A stretch of 64,000 nt of DNA. Origin: Verticillium longisporum (lineage: Eukaryota > Ascomycota > Sordariomycetes > Glomerellales > Plectosphaerellaceae). The stretch spans positions 3,348,001 through 3,412,000 of the forward strand of contig JAETXT010000007.1 in the NCBI GenBank assembly GCA_019188255.1, given 5' to 3'. This document shows, one piece after another, positions 1 to 12,926 of this stretch; position 1 is the stretch's first letter, and each line of letters begins with the position of its first letter. A program made the position numbers and the translations under genes. Below the pieces are notes generated by a model that was not told the DNA's origin, ran no database searches, and worked only from the letters and a program-made list of their open reading frames with translations.

Positions 1-1230
1 CATGCGAGGCGTGGGCAGGAGACCAAGCGCAGGGACATAGCGACCAGGCGTATACGTGGAAGCGGGCACGGGCTCCATCGTGTGGGGGGCGACGTAGGAT
101 CGAGGAGTAGGGGTCGCATCAGCAGAGCTTGTAGCCGATTGACTTTGGATCGGTGCGTCGCATGGGGTAGACGGCATGTTGCAACCCGAGGGCGCCGCGT
201 GCTGTCGCGACTTGAGCTTGAGCGATGCCGCGGGGAAGAGCCCGCCGATATTGTCGAGGCCGGGGTTCAGGAGGAGAATGACCTTCTTCCAGTTGGCGCT
301 CTGCTGGGCGTAGAGAGGTCCGGAAGGTGAGCCTGGGGGTGGCGGGGATGGAGGCGTGTACTTCAGGACGATATCGGTCCAGCGCTGGAAAACGTCATCG
401 GTGATGTGAAGCTCCCAGTTGACGGCAAAGATGAAAGCCAACTCGTTCTGATTGATCTCGTTTGTTGCAAGACCGGAGATTTTGCTCCAGGCACGGGCGG
501 AATAGTTGCGGTCTTGAAGGTACTTGGACGCGAGAATCAGAGCAGCGAGAAACATGCGGCGGCCGCACTGGAGAGCACGACACTCATGACGGTCGTCCGG
601 CTGTTCCATGGTGAAATCGTGCTTGGGGACATGGGGCTTGATCAGGATGAGATAGTACAGGGCGACTTGGAGCGTGGAGTAGCTGGTGCGCGATCTGCGG
701 AGCGTCTCCTGGATGAAGGTGCGCAGGGGCAGAACGGCCTTGCCGCCGATATCATTGTGGCAGATGACCGACGAAAGTGGCCAGATGGCTTCGACGATCT
801 GTGTAGAGGAATCTGGAATGGACACAAAAAGTCTAAGTATGGGGGCACAGAAGATCATAATCAGTAACGGTTGCTTACCAACAAGTGTGTCCACAAAGTT
901 GACTTTGCGGTCGCTTTGGCGGACGAGTGCGGGGGGTGCTCTAGAACCAGAGCCGTTGGATCGCCGGGGGTTCTGGCGCAACTCGGCCGGGATAGCAGGT
1001 GGTGCTTGGTCGCATGCAACGGAGCGGCGTGTGGAGGGATACGCGTCGCATGAGTCCGAGTCGGAAGAGGTGTTGGGAGAAGTATCGGTGGAGGACTGCG
1101 ACGACGCCGCAGACCAGGCCCGAGCGGACGAGGCGGAGCAGGCGGAGTCGAGGGAGGAGCTGTAAGAATTGTTGAGGTAGGAGGAGGAAGAGGTTATGAA
1201 GGCCGACGAATCATTATCGAAGCACTTCAT
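1..1230 (-). CDS. PHO85-type (Pcl/PHO80-like) cyclin, 3' end outside window
   Basis: Regulatory cyclin expected to partner a Pho85/Cdk5-like kinase in cell-cycle, phosphate or polarity control. Two exons are read: 879-1230, starting with ATG at 1230, and 812 down to the window edge. They are joined by a 66-nt intron (813-878) with GTAAGC donor and CCAG acceptor. The N-terminal ~100 residues are Ser/Ala-rich and probably disordered. A PHO80/Pcl cyclin box follows, with recognisable stretches LPLRTFIQETLRRSRTSYST, LQVALYYLILIKPHVPKHD and FLAALILASKYLQDRNYSAR, then LATNEINQNELAFIFAVNWE. The tail is Pro/Ser-rich. The reading frame is still open at base 1, so the C-terminus is missing here. The family assignment is firm; which Pcl subtype (Pcl1/2/9 or other) cannot be decided. 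Confidence 0.88.
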   Translation of the reverse strand, partial: MKCFDNDSSAFITSSSSYLNNSYSSSLDSACSASSARAWSAASSQSSTDTSPNTSSDSDSCDAYPSTRRSVACDQAPPAIPAELRQNPRRSNGSGSRAPPALVRQSDRKVNFVDTLVGKQPLLIMIFCAPILRLFVSIPDSSTQIVEAIWPLSSVICHNDIGGKAVLPLRTFIQETLRRSRTSYSTLQVALYYLILIKPHVPKHDFTMEQPDDRHECRALQCGRRMFLAALILASKYLQDRNYSARAWSKISGLATNEINQNELAFIFAVNWELHITDDVFQRWTDIVLKYTPPSPPPPGSPSGPLYAQQSANWKKVILLLNPGLDNIGGLFPAASLKLKSRQHAAPSGCNMPSTPCDAPIQSQSATSSADATPTPRSYVAPHTMEPVPASTYTPGRYVPALGLLPTPRM

Positions 1231-2800
1231 TTTCGATCGAGGTGAGCGCAGGAAGGGGTGGGGGGAGCGTTGAGGTCGAATTCGAAGAAGACTAGTAAAG
1301 TTTGAGCGCAAGCAGCACCTCCAGTCGTCGTCAAGCGTTCGACCGATTTGAAACCGTGGTTGCCGTGTGTCGTAATACCGAGGGGGATGCGGGTCGTGCA
1401 GTAGCGCGTGAATGCTGCTGCAGGATCCAAGACGAGTTGGTATGGAGCGAAAGCTTTAGACGCGAGAGTCTGTGGCAGACGAGACACGGAGGATCAAACC
1501 GGAAGAGACGAGGCGGACGACTGGAGTGGTGAAAGTAGTTGTGTCAAACAGCATGACTGGCGATTCCCCAAAACCGTAAAGCGGGTTGAAGGAGAGGGCT
1601 GATTATATGGGTGCTACTGCAGAGCGACCATATGACCAGAGGCGGAGGGGTGAGAGTTGTTGGTGGAGGAGTGGTTGATGGCGAGGACGTCGACGATAGA
1701 GGGCTGGAGGTGGAGGGCGACGACGACGTTGAGCGACGTATATGCAAGTCACGATCAGGGTGTGGCTGATGGTTGCGAGCGCGACTTTATCTGAGCAGGT
1801 GAGTCGAGATGTGACTCTTCCTTTTGTCGGCCGCGTGCTTTGCTTAACGTGGCCAGAGGGGCGAAGGCAGGAAGGCAAATGGCGACAAGGCCAGCTGGGT
1901 TGGCGTGTGACGAAGTCGGAGCCTGGGGGGTTGTCCCAAGTGTTGGGGTCTCGGGCCTTAGGCTGGTCCAGTGAGGTGTTGGATGACTCTTTCCGGGGGG
2001 GTCGAGTGGCAAAGGAGTCAGGCAGCCAACTCCGAGAAATGCCGGCGACGAGACGATGGTGACAGCTGGGAGGGAGCTGGCTAGGAGCTGGCAGGGAGTG
2101 GTGTGGGGTGGCGAGAGGTGCGATCGCGGAGAGTGACGGAAAACCAAAGGGGGCGAATGAGGGATGGAGGGTGAGGGTGTGACTAAGAGATGATGCTGTG
2201 CCTGGTCAAAGCGCTGGGGGTGAAAGAAACGGTGCAAGCGTCGTCTGATTGCACTTTGGGGGAAGGGGCGAGGCAAGGCCAAGCTTCCAATCCTGGAGTG
2301 GCGGAGGGGGGGAGAGCCCGGGCGAGGCGAAGAAAAAAGACCACGGAGAACCCGGCCTGGGGTGTAGTTGTCTTGTCGTGTCGGTTTCGGCTCAACGCGG
2401 TGAGTTGCGTCAGGCAATGAGTGAGTGGCTGTGGATGACAAGGACAGCACAGACGAGTCTCGGGGTTTTTCGCAAGGAACAAGTGAATGCCGCTGCGAAG
2501 GATGTACCGAGAAGTTGCTTGGGCTGTGCCGTGTCGAGTCGTCAGGTTTGGGTGTCAAGTCGTGTTGTTCTGGGCCAGTTCGCGAGAGAAGTGGGCAGGT
2601 ATAACGTGACCGGGTGACTGTGTCTGTGCCTGCGACTGTGTTCGGAACACACAAGTGACGTGACAGAGATGAGAGAGAGATGGAGGGACGGATTAGGCAA
2701 ACAAAAGGCAGGAGTGGAGATGTCCGATGTTCCTCTTGACCTCTGTTGAGAGAAGGAGAAGAAAAAAGACTCCGATGTGCAGACTTCAACAAGTCGCTAT
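1231..2800. other. 5' flank / probable long leader of the cyclin gene
   Basis: This stretch is strongly purine-rich on the + strand, so pyrimidine-rich on the cyclin mRNA strand, as is common for fungal promoters and 5' leaders. A long open frame on the minus strand (about 1755-2792) is low-complexity Ser/Pro/Arg sequence and is not judged to be a gene. No other feature is seen. Confidence 0.5.
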
Positions 2801-3030
2801 CGACCTAGATCTTGGAATCGAACATGGCGGCGGCTGTGATCGATGAAGAGGAAAAGGGAGGGGACGAGACAGCAGGCAAAACCATCACGCGTGGGTGGGT
2901 GGTTGACTCGTTTTGAAGGGCGCTATCCTAAGGCATCGACTTAGCACGGCTGCAGCAGTTTCGGGTTGCAGGTGCTTCGCGGGCTCTGGCAAATGCTCTT
3001 GACAGCGACACACCTCCAACCTCCAAGGCG

Positions 3031-3061
3031 AGGGGGGGGAAGGGAGGGGAGGGGAGGGGGG
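3031..3061 (+). repeat. G-rich run with G-quadruplex potential
   Basis: The + strand reads a run of eight G followed by AA-GGG-A-GGGG-A-GGGG-A-GGGGGG. This satisfies the usual rule of four or more G-tracts of at least three G with very short loops. It lies far from any recognised coding sequence. Confidence 0.7.
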
Positions 3062-3619
3062 ACAGGATGAATGGGAAAGCGTGGCCGGTCTCGAACGCCA
3101 TCCCATTGGCCGTCCGGCTCACACTTGCAGATTGTGCTCCATAGTTTGATCCACCTTGCACACCACTCGACACAGGAGTGGTTGACGAGTGGTCACAGCT
3201 GCAGACCTGCTACTGTTTCTTCCCCCCCCCCTCGCATTTTCCCCTTGTCCCCTTCTGCCACACTCTGGCGCCTGGCCCCTTACGCCCAAGTCCTGTTGCT
3301 GTCGGCAAGCCCATTTCGATCCAACAGTGCCTCCATCTCCAGATGACAGCCACGTCTGTACAGTCCTGACTCTTTTCCACTGACTTTTTGGAACGGCAAA
3401 CAGGCAAACAGACAGTCGCTCTGTATCGTTCATCGTGACGGGGTCCAGTGACCCGTCTTCTTTCGAGCCTGCTCAGCTGTTCTGTTCATTCTGTGCTGAA
3501 AGGACCGGCTTTCGGATCCCGTCTCGTCTTGATGCGCCATGGGTACTCGAGACATCCGAGCCCATCCGCGACGGGCCCGACGGCTGCACGCTTCGGGCAG
3601 TCCGTCACTCCGGCTGGTG

Positions 3620-3629
3620 TACCTAGGTA
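3620..3629. repeat. TACCTAGGTA palindrome, copy 1
   Basis: Perfect 10-bp palindrome found five times in this window, always between genes. Here it sits in the gene-poor region downstream of a GC-rich stretch. Confidence 0.85.
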
Positions 3630-4425
3630 CTGTAGTCATGAGGCCTAGCCTCACGGTCGTGGCAGGGCAATGTCTATCTTCGATTTCGAGCTCCCAAGTG
3701 CCTTGCGGTCGATAGGCCTACCATGTACTACCAAATGCCAGCCTTCTTCTTGAATGCAGCATCTACCTGTATCCCGCAGCACGAGCATCTTGTTGCCTGG
3801 AGACGATGCGTGGCACCGGCCAGGACTAGTCTAATCGATTCGCCAATACGTGGCCAGGCTCGTAGACCACCCACCCGGGCCATCCAGTCGAGCCATGCCA
3901 GGCCACCCACCTCCACGACTACCTCTACCTACCTATGTTAGTGTCAGTGTGTTCGACGAGGTGTGTCAACCACGACCGTATGGTCCGGCTGCTGCCAATG
4001 AAAGGAGACGCTTTCCAATCCTGCAATTACGCCGTATTGGTAAGAACACCTTGCCTTTCTGAGCCAAGACGGCCGTCGCTTCATCCATCGTATCCATCTC
4101 GCCACGAAAGGGGCCTTCGTTTTTTCGGAGTACGGACTCATGGCAAGCAATGATCGGTGTAACACAGCTGCATGTCCAAAGACGCTCGACGTGCTTCTTC
4201 ATGCCCGATATCCTGACGATGATGGATCGGCGTGGGCCCATCAAGGCTTTATTACGAAGCACTCCGCCTCTTGTATGAATCAACGTGACCGCCGAGGCTG
4301 GGTCTGCGGCGATGCCTGACGGACGACCTGCACTCGTTTTGGGCGGGGAGGCTGACGGCTGGGCCGATGATGCCAAGGTGCATGTCCCAAGGCTTCCTTT
4401 CCTAGGGACATACCTAGGCAGTGAG

Positions 4426-4468
4426 AGAGTGAGAGAGGAGAGAGCAGAGAGGAGAGAGGAGAGACTGG
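4426..4468 (+). repeat. GA-rich imperfect microsatellite
   Basis: Repeated GAGAG/GAGGAGA units, imperfect. Purine-only strand. No associated gene. Confidence 0.7.
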
Positions 4469-7400
4469 CGGGGATCTTACACTGGCTTGACTGGCAACAG
4501 CGACTCCCGAAACGCAGGCGATCGGGCGTGCACCACCCTTGACCCTCCTCCCCACTGGCGGTCTCCGCTTCACCCACTGAAAGCGCATCGTCAGCCACAC
4601 GGAGAGCCGGAGTCTTTCCCATGGTCATCACTTGGGCAAATGCCATTTTTGACTCATTCGCCGGGCGCTTGTGCCATCGTCCATGCACTTGCGAAACCCT
4701 CGACTGCTTCCGGCTCACGGCTCACGGAAACAAAGCCCCAGCACGATGCCGGGTCTCCTCCCTCAGGTCTCCTGCCCTCCTCATTGAAACGATGCGTGTC
4801 GAGCTGCCCGCCATCGCTGGCAGTATGACTCCACCGCGTCACTAAAACCCCGAGACCCGCCAGCGCCCAACCCAACAAGCGAGGACGAATGTGAAGGCCT
4901 CATAGCAAGGAAGCTGCAGCTGCAGGAATTTTGCAGCTCAGAACTGTCGCCATGTCACACACTCGCCGAACCAGCCCCGCTCCGCTCCGCGTCAGCATCT
5001 GATTGGCCGCCGCCCTGTTCAACGACGATAGGGATTCAAGATGATGCAGGCATTCCTATCATCGTCTCATCACGACGCCTCGGATCTTGCGCCACGGCGG
5101 CAGAGGACCGGTTACATGCTGCTCGCGGACATGATGCAATTCTCGCTGGAAGACAGCTTGGGAACACCGACCTCGGCACTGAGTGCGTGCCCCATGGATT
5201 GTCCGAGTCGTTCCAGGCTGTGCTGGCGACCTTGCTAGCCTCGAGGGGAAGATCTATCGACACCGGGCCAATGAACGTCTTCCAACAGCAGACGGGCTGG
5301 AAAGATGACTCAACGCAAGACGAGCCCATTAACGACCTGACTGACCTGTGTGACCATCTTCACCCTCCACGTGAAGCATCGTCTTTAGGCAGCACCCGCT
5401 TCACGGCCTTTATCCTTCGTCTTCGGGTCGAGGCTGCACCCGTTACGCACGTCTACCTTCCCACATCTCTGTTCTGGGACCCATCAGTTCGAAAAGTTGT
5501 GCAGAACGAACCTCACAAAGCCCAGCCTCGGTGACTTGTTCGGCAGGACACCCATTATGCTTTGACGGGTTACTCTTGCGTGGCTCAGCCCCTTTGTGTG
5601 CGCCACATTTGTCCTCTTGGCAGGCAGCCTCAGCTTCGTGCCCAGATCGCAGCTGACCCGTGGGACAAGTACAGTCCGCCACCAGAGACCGATGCATATG
5701 AGCATACATCCGACATGCTGGGATGTCCTCGAAGGTTTTTGGACCCAGCATCTGGCTGCGTTGCCTGGGGCGTTGCTGCCTGGCCAAGCATGACGGGCCA
5801 CCCCTGCACAGATATTGCCAGATCCTCCTTTCTAGAATGCTTCTTTATGAAAGTGGTGATGAAGGTTCGGCTACGCCACAGCTGCCCTCTGTTGGATTGC
5901 ATTGGGCGGGGCTCGCTTGGAAACTCCATCCGCGCCATGCAACACGCTGACATGTTTATCATCTGTGTCATTTTGCCTCGAGGTCCGGCGGGCGCGAGTG
6001 ACGCGCCAGCTCGTACCTGACAGCTGACGTGTGACTTGCCAATAGTTCATGCCGTCAGGATCCTCAATGTCAGCAGATCGGTCGCGAAGAGAGGTCATGG
6101 AAGTGAATAATCAAAGCTTTGATCAAAAGCGAAAAACCAAAGCGAGGAATCGGCCGCGCGTGGCCAGAGTTTGGAGAACGTACATGGCTGTAGCTTGCCA
6201 GCACCCCGTCTCCTACCTCTGGCAAGTGTGCGAACATGTGAGGTCTTCATGTCGAATCCTTTTTCAATGCTTGGCTAGTCTTTCTGTCAGGTAGCCTCAA
6301 CTTTCACAAGGTCTGTGGTGTGCACTTTGTGTGTCCCGGCAGAAGGGTGAAGAGACAGGGCACACGACTATGCGCGTCGTAGTACAGGTACCACCAAAGC
6401 ACACCGGGGGCACCCAAGTCGTACGACGCACGGCAGAAACATGGTCTGACGGTTGTCCCACTCATGAAGATGAGCCTGATAGGACTCCCTCCAACATGTC
6501 AAATCGCATGGCCTGACACCCATCAATTCGGCCTGCTTGGTAGTCTCGTCTCGACGACTGACAACATGAACAGTATGCGTGGGACCGCGTCGTGTTGGCC
6601 CTGCGCCTGACATTTCTGTGCCAGGGCTGGCGACGTCGTTGAAATATTGTGGTTTCAGTGCTGCTTGTACACGCTGTTTGTGCCTCCGTGACTCGAGGCG
6701 TTTATACCGGTCGAGTCGATATGGCACTGGAAGCCGTTTCGTCTGGTCATGATGATTTAAGGCTGCTTATGCTGGCACGACCTGGTCTTATCGATGCTGC
6801 GAGTTCTTGTATTCATCCTCGTCCTCACTGCGGAATTCCGTGCGGGATAGGGTGTAGGACCACAGGAAATGACCGAGGTGGCAGCATGCTCATGTGTCCT
6901 TTCACCCCTGTCAATATACACGGGTCGTCCCAGGAGTTCAATATGGGAATGGCCACTCATTTCTGCTGCGGGAAATATCTCGAGGAATGGGTCGCCTGCG
7001 TATCACAATGTTGACGTCGTTGTCTGCTTTGAGTGTGACAAAGTTGAGGGAGGATCTACTGTTAGAGGTGTCTCGCCATGTCGCCGAGTCTGCTTTTAAG
7101 TATCCTCCAGGATTGGCTATGGTTCTTTCATCACTTCATCGCCTTCTCCTTAGTCGTCATGTTTGCAGCAGCAACATCGAGGTGCCTTTGTTTGGGCTCG
7201 CAGAGACTGCCGGGGCCGCACCAGATTATCCGTGACGGTCCATGAGCCCTGTGGCGTCTCATCATGTTGTGGATGAGCATCAACTACAATGTTCTAAATT
7301 CTGTCGCCTTACTATTTGAATGTTGACAAGCATCAACAAGTGTCTCCAGCCGTGTATGTCCAGGGTCTGCCAAGATGTTGTAATGCGGTATGCCGAATAT

Positions 7401-10400
7401 CACGGTACTGTCTAACGTATCAGGATGTTCGTTGTGTGCTTCTCCAGCTAAGCATGATATCGATGACTGTCGCTCTCATACTTGCATCTCAGAACAGAGC
7501 CGCCTCATTTCGTGAATGGCTTGGAAGGAAGCACCACTCGAAAGCATGTCGCAATTTGATGCCTGGTTGACGTGGTTCACGATTTTCGAGGTGAAATGTA
7601 TCGGTTTCTCAAAATCCTCCCCATGCCCCTGTACGTATATCCCCACTTCAGACTTCTCATGTATGAACCAGAGTCTTGATGATTTGGAACTTTACATCAA
7701 CCTCAGCAGGCATGACATGGGTGCCGAAGGGACTGGTGTTATCGAGACAGCGACACAAAGGTGTATGTCTTATGGATTTACACCCAAACATGCTTGTTCT
7801 TTATACTCAAGTTAAACCAGTTTATCCTTCCTCGAGCAGCCGTATCTTGTCGCACTCGCTTTCAGAATGTCAACTGCTGCATCTGTTGCCAGAGCAAACG
7901 AGAGATGTGATTACTGCAGTTGAGAGATCTTCAATAACCAAAGGTTCAGCAGCTTTCAAAGCATGCGGTCACACAAGACAAGCTGAAAGCTTAAGGCCAG
8001 GCCTCGGATATCCAACGATCCGAGCAATTGCCCATCAACCGGCCGGTAGGGCTGGCCGCCGAGATAAACATGACCACCAAAGGTACAGCGGGAAGATCAT
8101 ACGCGCAGACACGGTCCCAGTCCGGCAAGACGACGCCACCTGCCTGTTAATCACGTCAAATCTCATGGGCTACCGCATTATTGGCGGGGTCTGGGTAGAT
8201 CCCGAGCTTATGAAGATCTACTGGTCTTGTAAGACATGGCGATATTAGCGAAACGCACAGATCATGAAGAAGCGAAGTGACAACCAGTGAGGAGAAACAC
8301 AAGGTAGCGTTTGATACCGGATACAAATTTGGGGGGTAGTTTTCACTTCTTGAGTAAAGAAGCACGTCGTCTGGACAGAGGTTTGCTGTGTAGAACATCC
8401 CATCCCGCGGTAACGCCATCGCCAGCTCACAAACGCACCGCTTGCTCGGTCCCCATCTTACTTCCTCGGCAGTTGTCGCACGGGTTCAACTCTGCCGTGC
8501 GGAGGCGCATAGCGGAAATACGGTCGAGTCTTACCATGCTTGATCTGGCACGTCTGTGATTTATACGCATCGGTCACGGTGCCCATGGCCGCGACATCCA
8601 GACGGTTACCGGCATGAGCTCCTCATAAGGCGGATGCAAACACCGAGTTTCGCCACAAAGAGGTCCCGAAATATGAGGCGGCGATGCTTAGTGGTCGCGA
8701 GGGGTGGGCAAACGCGCCATGAGTGTGTCAAAGGCGCATCATGAAGAGGCTCGAGGGAGTGATGTTTGCTTGCTTCCTGGTCTCTTTCTCCACAAAGTTT
8801 GCGCACCGGGGCGTCAACTGACTCGCAAGGCCGTCTTCGTTCAGTAGGCCATGACGGATACCAGTACATGTATGCCCAGCGACATTCTTCGGTTTTCGGA
8901 GGGGCTTGACTCTGGTGATCGAAAAAAGCAAGCAAAGGGGCGCTCCCCTGCTGTTTGTTGGCAAGGTTTTGTTTTTCTGGATCATCAGTTGGCGCCACCG
9001 CTGTCAGCAGCGCGGGAGGGACGGAACGACGGGGCAGCAAACGCTAGACTCAAACGGCGAAGACTCTGGTTCAGGCAGCTTGCAAGGCAATCGAGGCAAG
9101 GTGACATATCATTCTTTCGTCTGCGCAAGTTCGCAATATGGCACCAGAGGGACCACGAAGACGACCCTGAAGGCAAACAGCAGTAAAGAAAAGCAGAGTC
9201 AAACTAGGCGGGCAGAAAAAGGGCGCCCATTTCCCCCCTCGTCCAAGGGGTCCCAGGTCGAAACTGAGCGATGTCGAGATGAGACTGTAACTCGCTGTAT
9301 CAAGGGTGCGGCCATGGTGGTTGAAGGGGGCAGGTGGGGGATTACATAAGACCCCCCGCTTCAAGCTACAGGCTTGGTCGTGGAGGGTAGTCCCGAAAGA
9401 GGGTGCATTCCCGCTAGCGTATGTGCAGTGCATGACCAATGAGGGGCTCGCTCGGGCTCGCTCTAGGCTGTTTCCTTGCTTTGCGGGTCGCCGCTTCCTG
9501 TCTGTTGCTGCATCGCTGTCGGTCGGTCGGTGGTGCTTGCTGGTGGTGTGGTGGGTGGTTGTTGCCACTTGTTGCTCAGCTCTTTCGCACCTGCCTGCAC
9601 CTGCGATCACGCGTACATCACGCCAACCCAACATCTGGCGTGGTCCATCTGCAGTTTAGGATGAACAACGTTGCCGAGAGGATATGCCAATAGAGATATC
9701 CATCAGTCCAAGTGTCGTTCCCCTTTGGGCGCACCAGTGAAGTGCTGTCTTGCCGCCAAAAGCAACGCATCAGCTATTGTCTAGCCTGGACTCAACCGGC
9801 TACTGAGCATCCGAGACGAGAGACAAGAAAGAGGGCCCCCCCCACCGAAGCCCACAAACCTCCAGCATTGTCTCCCCGAACCAGCATCGCGGAAAGGATG
9901 ACAGCAACGGCTCTTGACCGTTGGCCATGGGCGGAAAGAGACGACTGCCGGCAACAGTCCAATCCCTTGCCTCGTACGCCTCGAGCAGTGAGCGACCTTG
10001 TGTTCACTTCTGACTAGCCTAGTCTGTGACAGTCGCAGTACAAGGACGCTGGCTACTATATCTCAGCTGATATCTCTCTTGCTATCGCCTGTCTGTTCGC
10101 TAGACCAGACCGTCCAACAAACGAACGAGTCTACTTTTCTTGACGGCAGTGCGCTGCCTTTACCCCCCACCCCCCGGTCGCTGTCTCCTCAGGATCGGCC
10201 ACGACCCCCGTCGATCCAGGCATTCGCCCTCCAACTAGATTGGCACCAGCGGCGGAATCAACTGGACTTTTACTGGCTCGCTCACTTCGCTGAATCGACA
10301 CGATTCGACTCGGCTGATGATTGCTGGTCACAAGTGACCTGTCACCATATCTTGCCTTTCCCTCTTCTTTCAAGCATCGTGCAAGTCTTCGTTTTCTCAT

Positions 10401-10778
10401 CTTCCAACCTTTTTTTCTTCTTAGACTCGTATATTCCTCAATCGCGCCTTTCTAGCAGCGAAAGTCCATCACTCACCGCGCCTGTTCTGCGACGCAGTCT
10501 CACAATTCGGTCTCTACCCTCAACTACCCGCCAAGCTGTAACCGCCACGCCGTTGACCCTGCACCGCCGTTCCATGCCCGTTCGTCTAAGGCCTTAGCAG
10601 CGGCCTCATCACCAACAACAACAACAACATTGCCTGACCGCTGCACCGCAAAAACACTCACCAAACCAACGTTGCTGCGTCTCTCTGGTCCAGGACCAGC
10701 ATGATATTGCCGTCCTTTCGGACCTGAGATCCAAAAACTCGCGACCTCAGCCTGTGGCGTAGCGCATCGCAGCGCACC

Positions 10779-12926
10779 ATGGGGTCGCTCGCTGGCGTGT
10801 CCACCTCGCCGACCGATGCCACGACCAGCGCCACCGACGACACCACCAGTCCGCCCGAACTCAACGACACTGACTACTACAACCACGTTCTCCACCTTCC
10901 CGGTCCCGAGGCTCAAATCGCCCTCCAAAGGGATCTGCTCGCTAAAGCAGCCTCGCTGGGCATCAAACTTCCAGAGCACATGCTGTCAACTGATCAGAAG
11001 CGCAACACCTCTAGCGCCGAGTCGCAAGGCTCGACCATCGCTACCTACCATGCGCGCACCTTCTCCTCCACCTCGTCCGCTTCCGCGAGCACGGCACTAA
11101 CCTCGCGCTCTCTCCTTGTTGACAACAACGATTCCGAGGCATCGTTGAAAGTCGGTTCTGCAAAGCGAGCCAAGAACACGAGCTTTACCTACTACGATCG
11201 ATACCTCACACAAATCGACCCCAATCTCGACCAGCCCAAATTTCTGAAATCACATTCAGTTGAGCTGCCCGACAACTCGGCACAGAGCTTATTTAGTGTC
11301 AGCACGCGGAGAAGCTTTATCAACATAAAGGATGGCTTGCGGAGGATACGACGCAAAAAGAAGGCTGCAAGCGGCCTGGACCGTCCCATGTGAGCCGCGC
11401 TTGTAACCATAACCTTGTTTAGTTCGGTGTTTGCTGACTTGACGAAACCCAAGTGCGTGTATTTGCTGTCGCGACGACTTCGATAAGTCCTCGTCGTCAT
11501 ACGGCCTCCCCTGTGGTCACGCGTATTGCGGTCAATGCTTGAGGGTCGTGGTGCAACAAGCTGCGACAGACGAGTCCAAATTCCCACCCAGGTGTTGCAC
11601 GCAGCCAATACCAAGCTCTATCCTCAAAGACCTCCTTACACCCGAGGAACGGCATCTTTTCTCAAGGCAGTCCGACAGTTCATTACTCCATGGGATGCAC
11701 GGATATTCTGTCCGAATACTGCCTGCAGCGAGTTTATCCCCCCACGCAGCAAACTTGACCCCAAGCATCCATTCGATGTAGAGTGTAGGAATTGCGACAC
11801 GAGAGTATGCATCATGTGCAAGCGGAACGCCCTCCCCATTGGGAAGGAATGCCCCGAAGATTGGGAACTGAACGAAGTGCTCAAAATGGGCGAGAAATCC
11901 GGATGGAGGAGGTGCTACAAGTGTCGCGCTCTGGTAGAACTGGCGCAAGGCTGCACGCACATGACCTGCCGTTGCAAAGCCCAGTTCTGTTATATCTGCG
12001 GTGCCATATGGAACCTGACCGTTGGCTGTCCCAACTTTTGCGATGGGACAGAAGAGCTGGAAAGGAGACAAATCGAGGAGCAAGCCCGGACTGCAGAGCT
12101 GGATGCCGAGAAAGCTGCACGAGACGCCGCGGCGGCGGCCGAGGCCGCTCAAACCGCCGAGGCCGAACGCCGCATGCGCGAGCACCCTGCATTTTTGGCT
12201 CTACAAGCCGACGTGCTGGCTCAGAGGCAGCGATTTCAGGACTTCGTCAATGAGAAGCGGTGGCACATGGAGATGCGGCACGGCGAAAAGAAGGCCGCCA
12301 CAGTGGCCAGGCACACGGATCAGACGGAGAAGATGGAAGAACGACACGCAAAGACCGCCTCACACCTCGACGAACGACAGATTGAGGCCGAGATGGAACT
12401 CCGCATGACTCTTCAGCAGAGCGAGAACAGTGTCAAAATCAGACTGAAGCACATGGAGGCATACTGCGAAGGCCTAGGCCATGGTCTCGACTCAGAGCTT
12501 CCCAAGCGCGTCGTGACGGAACGCGACCTGCAGGAGCTTGGTCAGCAGTACAATTTACGAGATGGCATGGCGCGGCTGCACCAGTCTAAGATCAATGTCT
12601 TGCGCGACCGGCAGGCCAAGCGCATGGAAGAGCTGCTCGAACGACAGGCAAACGAGCTGGAGAAGCTGGCGGACCGGAAGGAGCAGGAACTCGAGGCTCT
12701 CGCAAGCGACTTTGCTCAAGAAGAAGACGAGCTCGCCCAGGTCTTCAGTGAACGCAAGCGCATGATGCTTCGTGTTTGGTCTCTGCGCCTCGAGGTTCTG
12801 AGAAACGAGCTCGAAGACAAAGACGGCCTTGCCTATGTTGCTGTTGGGTTTCCGCCTTGGAACGGCGAGTACAGCATTCGGGACGACGCAGCGCACCTAG
12901 TGGCAATCGCCGCTTCTTGTTCTTGA
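10779..12926 (+). CDS. RING-IBR-RING (RBR) E3 ubiquitin ligase, one-base frameshift
   Basis: Exons are 10779-11389 and 11454-12926, with a 64-nt intron (11390-11453: GTGAGC donor, GCTGAC branch-like box, AAG acceptor). About 694 residues if the frame is restored. After a disordered N-terminus comes RING1 (CICCRDDFDK, then LPCGHAYCGQC), an IBR region (FCPNTACSEFIPP, CRNCDTRVCIMCKR) and RING2 (CYKCRALVELAQGCTHMTC then FCYICG). The Cys of GCTHM matches the position of the catalytic Cys in RBR ligases, which pass ubiquitin through a thioester. A long charged coiled coil follows, rich in Glu/Arg/Gln. The frame breaks at the T-run 11657-11660: the RING1 side reads to ...EERHLF and the IBR side resumes one frame over with LKAVRQF, so one base is missing. 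No intron fits there. Family certain; substrate unknown. Confidence 0.87.

Larger units (their letters stand above)
2801..10778. other. Gene-poor region of about 8 kb
   Basis: No open frame here looks like a conserved protein and no RNA gene was recognised. It holds a G-rich run (3031-3061), a GA-rich tract (4426-4468), one TACCTAGGTA palindrome (3620-3629) and, from about 10000, a CT-rich stretch that is probably the promoter and leader of the downstream ubiquitin ligase gene. Non-coding RNA or fast-evolving small genes cannot be excluded. Confidence 0.5.

Noticed and set aside
1755..2792. 345-codon open frame on the minus strand upstream of the cyclin gene
   Set aside because: Low-complexity Ser/Pro/Arg/Thr composition arising from a pyrimidine-rich leader; no domain or codon pattern like the real genes.
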